Shown here: piece by piece, positions 50,401-54,694 of the stretch
How the letters are laid out: each line of letters begins with the position of its first letter
How positions within the stretch are numbered: the stretch's first letter is position 1
NCBI GenBank assembly: GCA_943736015.1
Contig: OX031062.1
Span: 57,462,962 to 57,526,961 of the forward strand
Length of the DNA stretch: 64,000 nucleotides
Direction of reading: 5' to 3'
Source of the DNA: Tridacna crocea
Lineage: Eukaryota; Mollusca; Bivalvia; Cardiida; Cardiidae
Position numbers and translations under genes: made by a program
The notes under the pieces: generated by a model
Databases searched by the model: none
What the model was told of the DNA's origin: nothing
Seen by the model: the letters and a program-made list of their open reading frames with translations, nothing else

Positions 50401-50645
50401 TATTGGTGTGTCTGTACGGTTGCTACAGGAGTGAAGGCCTCTGTGAAGCCAGTACTTAGCAGATTCTGACATCTGCCGGTTTACAGTTTGCATGTGATTT
50501 TACGCAGAAAATTGAATCGACATAATTTATTCCTTGCATGAAAATTATTGTTTTGATAAGCACTTTCGTGCTATCATTTGACAAACCATTGTTCCTGCTT
50601 GTCTCGATCGTGGACTTTATCCACCCAAGTAGGTACACTTCTCAT
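21874..50645 (-). CDS. IFT122: Intraflagellar transport protein 122, complete 28-exon gene
   Basis: IFT122 is a core subunit of IFT complex A, needed for retrograde transport in cilia and for moving membrane receptors into them. I reconstructed 28 coding exons, all with GT-AG junctions and continuous phase: 50645-50587, 49864-49634, 48900-48824, 48342-48209, 47461-47382, 46759-46684, 45595-45404, 44203-44065, 43409-43351, 42511-42368, 40048-39911, 38887-38723, 37938-37819, 36851-36733, 35481-35328, 33754-33593, 33159-32993, 31770-31599, 30695-30593, 30163-30023, 28985-28888, 27961-27861, 27180-27015, 26426-26315, 25429-25301, 23560-23478, 22901-22737, 21954-21874. They total 3567 nt: 1188 residues plus TAA, close to the ~1180-1240 of vertebrate IFT122. 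Identity is clear from many family stretches ([54 protein letters not shown]). The gene is undamaged despite roughly 40 MITE insertions in its introns. Confidence 0.95.
22045..22229 (+). mobile_element. Family A MITE, right end lost
   Basis: TTAA at 22045-22048, intact core. It breaks off after CAGAAGGCTTAA. IFT122 last intron. Confidence 0.85.
22230..22460 (+). repeat. Degenerate short-period repeat
   Basis: TGTCTTCCCTG plus GGCTAA-like words recur irregularly about every 40-60 bp. No clean unit could be fixed. Confidence 0.35.
23909..24137 (-). mobile_element. Family A hairpin MITE
   Basis: TTAA at 23909-23912 and 24134-24137. Full length, intact core. IFT122 intron 25. Confidence 0.93.
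24859..25082 (+). mobile_element. Family A hairpin MITE
   Basis: TTAA at 24859-24862 and 25079-25082. Outer arms diverged, core intact. IFT122 intron 25. Confidence 0.87.
25447..25697 (-). mobile_element. Family A MITE with duplicated half-core
   Basis: The stretch from GACCCTGATATAGAAGCCTT to GAAAATGCTGATAACCAGAT is repeated head to tail (about 25480-25606), and the second half of the palindrome is missing. It begins 18 bp from exon 25. Confidence 0.82.
25880..26070. mobile_element. Family B palindromic MITE
   Basis: The palindrome is slightly diverged on its left arm. The right end reads GATCACTCCCTCTCATGTGGAGCTCTG. IFT122 intron 24. Confidence 0.8.
26542..26612 (+). mobile_element. Family A MITE, outer-arm fragment
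   Basis: CTTTACCAAACAACATATTC and ATCCAAACTGGAAGTATTCT only. Cut off by the next copy. Confidence 0.6.
26613..26841 (+). mobile_element. Family A hairpin MITE
   Basis: TTAA at 26613-26616 and 26838-26841. Near-consensus, full length. IFT122 intron 23. Confidence 0.93.
26838..26941. mobile_element. Small TTAA element abutting a family A copy
   Basis: TTAACCCTTTAACTGCC at the left and CTAGGATAAGGGTTAA at the right. About 104 bp, no hairpin core. It shares the left TTAA with the family A copy. Confidence 0.55.
27015..36851 (-). CDS. IFT122: IFT122 exons 14-23, helical solenoid
   Basis: Residues ~539-999: the TPR-like alpha-solenoid that contacts other IFT-A subunits. Landmarks: [17 protein letters not shown] (exon 14), [20 protein letters not shown] (15), [20 protein letters not shown] (17), [18 protein letters not shown] (19) and [20 protein letters not shown] (20). 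Exon 22 ends at AAAGT|GTATCC and exon 23 starts AGGTACTTTG. This pair was chosen because it restores the family sequence [14 protein letters not shown]. Confidence 0.92.
27364..27810 (+). mobile_element. Older family A copy split by a younger one
   Basis: Left piece 27364-27416 (AAAATTTTAAGACTTTTTCA ... GCAACTGCAGACGACA) continues at 27645 (ATCTGGCTCAAATGATGAAA ... GGTAAAGTGTTAC). The two pieces together give one diverged copy; the interrupting element is 27417-27644. Confidence 0.8.
27417..27644 (-). mobile_element. Family A MITE nested in an older copy
   Basis: TTAA at 27417-27420 and 27641-27644. The core lacks one base (GCTGGTAACAGC). The host sequence resumes directly outside both TTAAs, which is direct evidence for TTAA target duplication. 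IFT122 intron 22. Confidence 0.9.
28034..28262 (-). mobile_element. Family A hairpin MITE
   Basis: TTAA at 28034-28037 and 28259-28262. Core slightly altered (GCTGTTAACCAGAATTTACTCC). IFT122 intron 21. Confidence 0.9.
28626..28855 (+). mobile_element. Family A hairpin MITE
   Basis: Left TTAA changed to GTAA, right TTAA 28852-28855, intact core. 32 bp from exon 21. Confidence 0.88.
29540..30008 (-). mobile_element. C/D composite element, copy 3 (inverted)
   Basis: D hairpin at 29570-29690 (GAAAGATCAAAATTTATTTC ... CACGAGTGGC) and part C to GGGAAGCATGAAATAAAA. It ends about 15 bp from the donor of IFT122 exon 20 (30022). Confidence 0.78.
30207..30430 (-). mobile_element. Family A hairpin MITE
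   Basis: Right TTAA 30427-30430; the left end is eroded. IFT122 intron 19. Confidence 0.87.
31256..31484 (-). mobile_element. Family A hairpin MITE
   Basis: TTAA at 31256-31259 and 31481-31484. Full length. IFT122 intron 18. Confidence 0.92.
31873..32238. mobile_element. TIR element of ~366 bp
   Basis: Left end ATCTTCGCGAGCCAAGG. The right end CCTTGGCTTGCGAAGAT is its inverted complement with one change. The interior has no long reading frame. IFT122 intron 17. Confidence 0.65.
32472..32707 (+). mobile_element. Family A MITE, left of an abutting pair
   Basis: Left end eroded (CTCATTACCAAACAAC). AGAAGGGT is duplicated before the core. Right TTAA 32704-32707 is shared. Confidence 0.88.
32704..32889 (+). 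mobile_element. Family A MITE, right of the pair, diverged
   Basis: Begins at the shared TTAA, ends TTAA 32886-32889. The core palindrome is nearly lost (ACAAACTTTTTCTTCTTCTA). Confidence 0.65.
33815..33875 (+). mobile_element. Family B end fragment
   Basis: GTGCTCCAGATAGAGGGAAT GATTTTGATTTGAA matches the outer arm of family B only. Confidence 0.45.
34556..35004 (+). mobile_element. Family A copy split by a younger one
   Basis: Left piece 34556-34617 ends ...GCATTTGCAGACAAG. It resumes at 34846 (AGGTCGCTAAAATGATGATT) and ends TTAA 35001-35004 with an intact core. The interrupting element is 34618-34845. Confidence 0.87.
34618..34845 (-). mobile_element. Family A MITE nested at TTAA
   Basis: TTAA at 34618-34621 and 34842-34845. 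Full length, opposite orientation to its host. IFT122 intron 15. Confidence 0.92.
35001..35245 (-). mobile_element. Family A MITE, core subfamily 2, abutting
   Basis: Starts at the TTAA that ends the previous copy. The core CCTCGTAATGAGTAAGCTCG contains a short duplication (CTCGTAATGAGTAA twice). Outer arm CTGAAATGGAAGAGCCTCAA as at 13525-13750. Confidence 0.82.
35594..35821 (+). mobile_element. Family A hairpin MITE
   Basis: TTAA at 35594-35597 and 35818-35821. IFT122 intron 14. Confidence 0.92.
35893..36121 (-). mobile_element. Family A hairpin MITE
   Basis: Left TTAA 35893-35896, right end GGTAATGAGTAA. Intact core. IFT122 intron 14. Confidence 0.9.
36330..36545 (-). repeat. tRNA-derived SINE, second type
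   Basis: On the minus strand the head reads GTGTGGCTCAGTGGTGAGCG (A box) and GAGTTTGATACCCAG (B box). The tail ends CTGGTGTGAGAAAGCCAGGA. IFT122 intron 14. The tail fragment at 2240-2299 belongs to the same type. Confidence 0.75.
37083..37302 (+). repeat. Tandem duplication of ~121 bp
   Basis: ACTTACCAGAAACTTAATCT ... TTCTATTCGCCAATAC occurs twice, starting ~37083 and ~37204, almost identical. IFT122 intron 13. Confidence 0.9.
37442..37668 (-). mobile_element. Family A hairpin MITE
   Basis: Left TTAA 37442-37445, right end GGTAATGAGTGAA. IFT122 intron 13. Confidence 0.88.
37819..43409 (-). CDS. IFT122: IFT122 exons 9-13, second propeller
   Basis: Residues ~330-538. Exon 9 (59 bp) encodes [20 protein letters not shown], exon 10 [20 protein letters not shown], exon 11 [19 protein letters not shown], exon 12 [20 protein letters not shown] and exon 13 [20 protein letters not shown]. 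These align without gaps to the second beta-propeller of animal IFT122. Confidence 0.92.
38080..38296 (-). repeat. tRNA-derived SINE, third type
   Basis: On the minus strand the A box is TAGCCAAATGG and the B box GGTTCAAATCC, at tRNA-like spacing. The body includes the complement of CAAGCTACTGGCTGCTTT. IFT122 intron 12. 38297-38722 shows nothing further. Confidence 0.7.
39083..39311 (+). mobile_element. Family A MITE, left of an inverted pair
   Basis: TTAA at 39083-39086 and 39308-39311 (shared). Full length. Confidence 0.93.
39308..39536 (-). mobile_element. Family A MITE, right of the inverted pair
   Basis: TTAA at 39308-39311 and 39533-39536. The two full copies are in opposite orientation, so the pair forms a ~450-bp inverted repeat in IFT122 intron 11. 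Confidence 0.93.
40137..40352 (-). mobile_element. Family A hairpin MITE
   Basis: Left TTAA 40137-40140. Part of the long arm is deleted; ends GTTTAGTAATGAGTC. IFT122 intron 10. Confidence 0.87.
40393..40580 (-). mobile_element. Family A MITE, diverged
   Basis: ACACACAATCCAAAGTTTTA and TTTGCAAATGCTTTCATTTT are kept; the core is broken. Confidence 0.65.
40671..40898 (+). mobile_element. Family A hairpin MITE
   Basis: TTAA at 40671-40674 and 40895-40898. Full length. Confidence 0.92.
41205..41434 (+). mobile_element. Family A hairpin MITE
   Basis: TTAA at 41205-41208 and 41431-41434. Full length. Confidence 0.92.
41656..41884 (+). mobile_element. Family A hairpin MITE
   Basis: TTAA at 41656-41659 and 41881-41884. 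Perfect core. A family A arm fragment (to ~41944) follows at once. Confidence 0.93.
41941..42168 (+). mobile_element. Family A hairpin MITE
   Basis: TTAA at 41941-41944 and 42165-42168. Core with two mismatches. Fourth copy in IFT122 intron 10 within ~1.5 kb. Confidence 0.92.
42611..42837 (+). mobile_element. Family A MITE, diverged, left of a pair
   Basis: Right TTAA 42834-42837 is shared with the next copy. The core is weakened (ATTCTGGTTACTAGTATTTTC). Confidence 0.78.
42834..43061 (+). mobile_element. Family A MITE, core subfamily 2
   Basis: TTAA at 42834-42837 and 43058-43061. Core TTGCTCGTTATGAGCAA; long arm CTTCCAAACTCAAAGAGTTT. Confidence 0.88.
43125..43330 (-). repeat. Family F dispersed repeat
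   Basis: Contains TGATGCATTATACC, TGGATTCATAAAATCCACTT, GGTCCTTTGATATACAG and AACCCAGGTCAGCATG in the reverse of the order at 44477-44705. Confidence 0.5.
43491..43885 (+). mobile_element. Older family A copy split by a subfamily 2 copy
   Basis: Left piece 43491-43562 (CCTTACCAGAAGGCAAAATT) resumes at 43755 (AATGGCAGTTGTTCTAGAAA) and ends GGTACAGGG. Confidence 0.75.
43563..43754 (-). mobile_element. Family A subfamily 2 MITE, nested at TTAA
   Basis: TTAA at 43563-43566 and 43751-43754. Core TTGCTCATAACAAGCAA. Shortened long arm. Confidence 0.87.
44065..50645 (-). CDS. IFT122: IFT122 exons 1-8, first WD40 propeller
   Basis: Residues 1-329. Exon 1 begins [10 protein letters not shown] at 50645 and ends in an unusual but phase-correct donor TG|GTTTGT, joining to [11 protein letters not shown] in exon 2. 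Exons 2-4 hold classic WD repeats ([33 protein letters not shown]). Exon 5 ends WNPSR and joins exon 6 [14 protein letters not shown] directly, so the acidic insert of the long vertebrate isoform is absent. Exon 7 includes [10 protein letters not shown]; exon 8 is [15 protein letters not shown] onward. Confidence 0.92.
44249..44476 (-). mobile_element. Family A hairpin MITE
   Basis: Left end ATAACCCATTACCACAC (TTAA eroded), right TTAA 44473-44476. IFT122 intron 7, 46 bp from exon 8. Confidence 0.9.
44477..44705 (+). repeat. Family F dispersed repeat
   Basis: The clearest copy: TCGGGTCAGCCTGCGCAGTC, GATCTGGGCCGAAACTTTTT, TGTCCAAGGACCAGCCTACC and GGAGATGCATTAAGATCC. It abuts a family A copy. 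Confidence 0.55.
44904..45132 (-). mobile_element. Family A hairpin MITE
   Basis: TTAA at 44904-44907 and 45129-45132. Full length. A family A arm fragment lies just left (from ~44828). Confidence 0.92.
45151..45376 (+). mobile_element. Family A MITE, core subfamily 2
   Basis: Left TTAA 45151-45154, right end GGGAAAGGGTAAA. Core TTGCTCGTTACGAGCAA. 27 bp from the donor of IFT122 exon 7. Confidence 0.88.
45805..45898. repeat. Long hairpin with GGGTCATTTTGT arms
   Basis: Left arm 45805-45842 and right arm 45861-45898 are inverted complements over 38 bp with about one mismatch. They are separated by an 18-bp loop (GCGTCGAGAAATGACCGT) that repeats part of the arm. IFT122 intron 6. Confidence 0.9.
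46042..46264 (-). mobile_element. Family A MITE, diverged
   Basis: Left TTAA 46042-46045. Core GTGCTGGTAGCCAGCATTTC. The right end is eroded. Confidence 0.83.
46420..46668 (+). mobile_element. Family A MITE, strongly diverged
   Basis: TTTGTCCAAACTGAATGCTG, GAAAAAAATGCTGAAGGCAA and TTTTGTTGTTTGGTAATGAC remain. It ends 16 bp from IFT122 exon 6. Confidence 0.6.
47086..47305 (+). mobile_element. Family A hairpin MITE
   Basis: Left end eroded, right TTAA 47302-47305, intact core. IFT122 intron 5. Confidence 0.88.
47730..47937 (+). mobile_element. Family A MITE
   Basis: ACTCTTTACCAGATGA at the left, right TTAA 47934-47937. Core GCTGGATACCAGC. IFT122 intron 4. A short arm fragment lies at 47707-47729. 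Confidence 0.85.
47938..48165 (+). repeat. Family F-like repeat
   Basis: TTGACCCAGTTCAGGCTAAG, CACTGACCTGGGACAAAAA and AATGCATCGTGGAC. Weaker match than the other copies. Confidence 0.35.
49895..50124 (-). mobile_element. Family A hairpin MITE
   Basis: TTAA at 49895-49898 and 50121-50124. Starts 30 bp upstream of the acceptor of IFT122 exon 2. Intron 1. Confidence 0.92.
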
Positions 50646-51400
50646 CTCCAATGAAGCTTTGGAATGCACGAATGCGCACGCGCAATTTAAAATTTCCGCT
50701 TAAACAATTAAAAATTCACAAAATCTTTTAAATGAAAAGAATAATTATTGAAAGAAAAAAGTTTTATTCAAGCGATATTTAAGTCATTTTTACACTAAAA
50801 TATTTAGTTTCATATTATTTCAGGTTATTCGGTTTGAAATTTTCTCAAAATAATATTGATATATTTTTGTAATTGTTGTATGCGATGTAATTAATTAGCC
50901 GTCTGTGGATAATGGAAAAATGTCATGAAATATTTTTTAATTCCACTTACCTAAATGGTAAAACTTCATCGAAATTTCGACCAGCTTCCAATCACAAAGA
51001 GAGTAAGATAAATGGCACTGAATCTGTTTTTTATCAAATGTTATCTTAATACTGATGAATTTGACCGGAAGTCCATTATGTTGCAGAACTCTTTATCTAT
51101 CTGAGGATTCTATCAATCAAATTGTAGCCCGATAATTATGTAATAAAGAAGATTAAACTCTGGCACCGTCACAAGTTTTTGAACAGCGTGCTATATTTGC
51201 TTAAAGCATATATTTTTGGTGCTTCAAGCGTATTTAGTTTATTGAAACTTGTCATCTGTAGATGTCATTGTCAAAATAATTAGCAATGTCTAACATTCAA
51301 CACTGTCCCACTTAATGTCCTTGCTTGCTCTTTATGAAAGCTATCTAGCTTCTTAATGTGAAAGCATCTATTTTATTTCAGATACAATTTGTCCAATTCA
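50646..51400. promoter_or_regulatory. Upstream region of IFT122
   Basis: No coding sequence. Just above the start codon lies GAATGCGCACGCGCAATTT (~50670-50690), resembling an NRF1-type GCGCATGCGC site. A minus-strand donor (ATTTAG|GTAAGTGG, ~50950) could end a 5' UTR exon. Neither is proven. Confidence 0.4.
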
Positions 51401-51671
51401 TTCATGGATCTTGGTGGGTGCTACCTTCAGTCTGAAGGTGTCTGCTCCGATGCTATTTTTGTGACAGGTCTTCGCTAACACCTTCAGTCCAACCATTCAT
51501 TCAAGGCTTCTGGAAAAGATACGACTTTACCCACATCTTTTCGAACGGCTCTATGCGACAAAATTTCCAATGACAGCTAATAAAATGGGTATGGATCGTT
51601 AGATGAATGATTAATCTTTAAGAGCACACAAAATATGCTGCAAAATACCAATTAAATCAATGCGAATTTAC

Positions 51672-51972
51672 CTTTTTCCCAACGTGAATAAATCCAGCAT
51701 AATTTGTAAACAACTAACACGGCGACTTCCGTTAGTCAGGCATGCGCACTCAACGGAATTTGAAATTTGTAGTCTGGTTCCCTAACCCTATACAGCCAAG
51801 TTCGATCAAGGTGCGTTTTTTACAGCAAAATTCGCAACTAAACCATCCTGTAGCGTGTCAGAGATACTGCGATTTCTGCCGAGACATGCGCATTGAAAAG
51901 ATCACCATGTTTTGATTTCTGGTGAAGTAGGTCAACGATTATTTACGTTGAAAAGTACAGATTTGCACAAAG
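51672..51972. promoter_or_regulatory. Probable bidirectional promoter core between IFT122 and the remodeller
   Basis: This spacer of the inverted repeat is bounded by two outward-facing donors: minus-strand AAAAAG|GTAAAT at 51672 and plus-strand CACAAAG|GTAAGAG at 51972. It contains two NRF1-like words, GGCATGCGCACT (~51740) and ACATGCGCATTG (~51885). It lies between two divergent housekeeping-type genes. Promoter function is inferred. Confidence 0.5.
51880..51972 (+). other. Putative 5' UTR exon end of the RAD54L2-like gene
   Basis: A strong donor (AAAG|GTAAGAG) at 51972 would splice across 2.7 kb to the acceptor TATAG at 54675. The coding exon has its ATG 19 bp after that acceptor. The transcription start is not defined. 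Confidence 0.45.
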
Positions 51973-52130
51973 GTAAGAGTTGGATATTAACTAACATCAG
52001 TTTTTTTGTAAAGATTAATCATTTATCTAACAATCCATGCCCATTTTATTAGTTGTCATTTGAAATTCTGTCGCATAGAGCCGTTCGAAAAGATGCAGGT
52101 AAAATCGTATTTTTTCCATACGGGTTCAAT

Positions 52131-52335
52131 GAATGGCTGGCCTGAAGGTGTTAGCGAAGACCAGTCACAAAAATAGCATCGGAGCAGACACCTTCAGACT
52201 GAAGGTAGGTGGGTGCCATCTACCTTCAGTCTGAAGGTGTCTGCTCCATGAATGGCTGGCCTGAAGGTGTTAGCGAAGACCAGTCACAAAAATAGCATCG
52301 GAGCAGACACCTTCAGACTGAAGGTAGGTGCCATC
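52131..52335. repeat. Foldback re-duplication at the end of the right arm
   Basis: Unit 52131-52209 (GAATGGCTGGCCTGAAGGTG ... CAGACTGAAGGTAGG) is repeated at 52250-52329. Between them an inverted piece, 52210-52249 (TACCTTCAGTCTGAAGGTGT CTGCTCC), links the two. Confidence 0.9.
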
Positions 52336-52398
52336 TAGTTTAACAAGTTAGGTGAATTGGATTTAAGGATGTTTCAGTAACAGACAAGTTCTGTAACA

Positions 52399-52823
52399 TA
52401 GACTTACAGAGTACTGTAAATTGATTTGATGTTTCGGTAACAAAGCAATTATATAGTGTTTATGTATCGTGACATTCTTTACACCCAAAGTATGCCTTTA
52501 TTTTGTTCAAACCTTCGTTATTTAAAACCTTAATTTGTATTTCCCACTATGTATCACAAATATTTTTTTTGTAAAACTCCTTCCATGCTGTATGTTTGAC
52601 CATGTGGGTTTGCCTGTCTTTCAAGCTAAAGAGGGTGGAAAGTGAAAATACACAAGGTTTAAACCTATCTATCCAGGGATAAAAGGGTGAAAAGTGCAAA
52701 AGTAAAAGGTTTGAACATAACAAAGCCATACATAGTCATTAGGTGTTAAGAACGTTACAGAACATAAACACGATATAATTGCTTTGTTACCAAAACATCC
52801 AATCGATTTACTCTGTAAGTCTA
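52399..52823. mobile_element. Foldback element with ~75-bp terminal inverted repeats
   Basis: Left end TAGACTTACAGAGTACTGTA, then GTTTCGGTAACAAAGCAATT ATAT. The right end is its inverted complement (AATTGCTTTGTTACCAAAAC, CTCTGTAAGTCTA). The interior is also partly palindromic. Lies in the 5' UTR intron of the remodeller gene. Confidence 0.82.
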
Positions 52824-54675
52824 TTTTACTGGATTTCAGGATTTATTGGTATACTAGTCTTGGTCAGTTGGTCTGTGTAAATATACAAATCTACGAATGT
52901 AATTATATTACTCATGTATAACATTAACATTTTCACATAATACTCAAAACCCCTTCAATAAACATAAATATCTTGGACTTTTCCATTATCAATGCACAAT
53001 CATTCATTACGATATACATGGCTGTGAGAAGGATGAATGTCATTGGGGTTTTAGAGGTAAATTTTGGCATTAATGATTCTGCCAATGAGGACAAGTCAGA
53101 TTTTTCTGATTCAGACAATGATAGTCATAGTGTTTTTTCAAAAATTTGTTATGTTGCACAATAAAGATGTGCAGCAGTCTGTGAATGATGTAGACTATAT
53201 TTCTGACACCAAGAGTTGGTAGGGAAAGGACAATTCTGGGTCATTGAATACATGTATGCTATTTACCTTGGAACTGGGATAAATACCTGATTTACCCAGT
53301 GATTGACGGCTCTATTGAGAATGTTTCATCACAAATGGGCGAGATTTTTAGAGTAAATAGGTGTTGAAAAATGCTACACTCTTTTGGTTAGTGAGTATTG
53401 TTAAAACTTTTTAACTCAAATTATGATATGATTTGCTGACAAAGAGGCCGCATTCTTTTTTTCTGACCAAAATTTGTTCAATATTATTGTCAGTTATATA
53501 ATGTTAAAGATCTCTGTGAAGCAAGGAGATGTTGATGAGGGCCTATGACATAAATGGATAAAATCCTGTCTTACATCACTTTGTTTTGGTACAATAATCT
53601 GATTTTAAGTTACCTGTAATTTTTCTGTAGTTAAAGAGAAGAAAATGACATCACTGTAAAGCTTATTTCCTCCCCTTTCTATTGATACAGTTACACAGGC
53701 AGCACGGTAAGAGTAAAAATGCTCAGAAAATGAAGAGTTAAACGTCTGGTATGAAAAATGTTCAGGTGCAAATAGTGCTTTATAACCACCTTGTAACTAT
53801 AATTACTGATTAGAGAAAAAAAGCGCGATTAAAACTTGAAAATTATGTAGAATGGCTCACTTGTGTAAACATATTACTTATATATATGGTAAAAGGGATA
53901 GATACACTGCCATTAATTTTTTAATTGATATACCTTGAAAATTAGTCTGAATGAATTGAATTTCCCAAGATGAAATGCTAAGCCCTCCTTCCAATTTCTG
54001 GAGAAAAAGCTCTGTATCCACCATAATCTGTGTTACCTTGTAGTAACACATGACATTTATAAACAAGAATGAATTATGATTACAGTTTCATAAAATATTG
54101 ATAAAATAGGTAGAAACTTGCTGCAAATTGGCTGAAAACATGTTTATATGTATCTTTATGTACAGGTATACAGAAGTGAAGTTAGGCTTGATCAGGTGGA
54201 TATTGGTTCTATTCTGATGGGTCTTTGTGTTCATTAGACAATCAGATTGAGCATTTGGTGCAATAAATATCATAGTATATTATATAACTACCTTTTTAAG
54301 GAAACCAGCGATTATTATTTTTTTTAAATTCTTTCAAGGAACTTGTCTTGCTATTAACAAAAACCTTATTGTTCTATGTCATCCCATACTCGCATCTTCC
54401 CAGTGTTTTTTGTGTGAATTTTATCACACTAAAATTAACTGAAACTGACCAAACTTGCTGTTTGTGTGAAATCTGCAAAGTTCCAATTCAAGAATCTTGA
54501 GGTAGAACATACACCCGTAAACATAATATTAATTTACTAGAAAAAGATATTACACAGCTGGTAATGATCTCTGCATTTTGTTTCAATATTGGAGAACTCA
54601 AAATAAATACTGGAATAAGGTACTTGATTTTAATAAAAATGTTATATTTAATTCCTTTTTTTTCTTCTAATATAG
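52824..54675 (+). other. Rest of the 5' UTR intron of the RAD54L2-like gene
   Basis: AT-rich. No exon, RNA gene or clear repeat recognised. Confidence 0.4.
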
Positions 54676-54694
54676 TTGCAGAAAAACCAAAAGA

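Larger units (their letters stand above)
51404..52225. repeat. Large inverted repeat in the head-to-head promoter interval
   Basis: The left arm (~51404-51640) and right arm (~52012-52225) are inverted copies at roughly 85-90 percent by eye. Paired landmarks: CAGTCTGAAGGTGTCTGCTC, CGATGCTATTTTTGTGAC, TCTTCGCTAACACCTTCAG, CATCTTTTCGAACGGCTCTA TGCGACA and CTAATAAAATGGG. Confidence 0.88.

Noticed and set aside
52973..53164. Short acidic frame ending ...KSDFSDSDNDSHS...
   Set aside because: It faintly recalls the acidic start of transposase proteins, but there is no continuation, terminal repeat or splice support.
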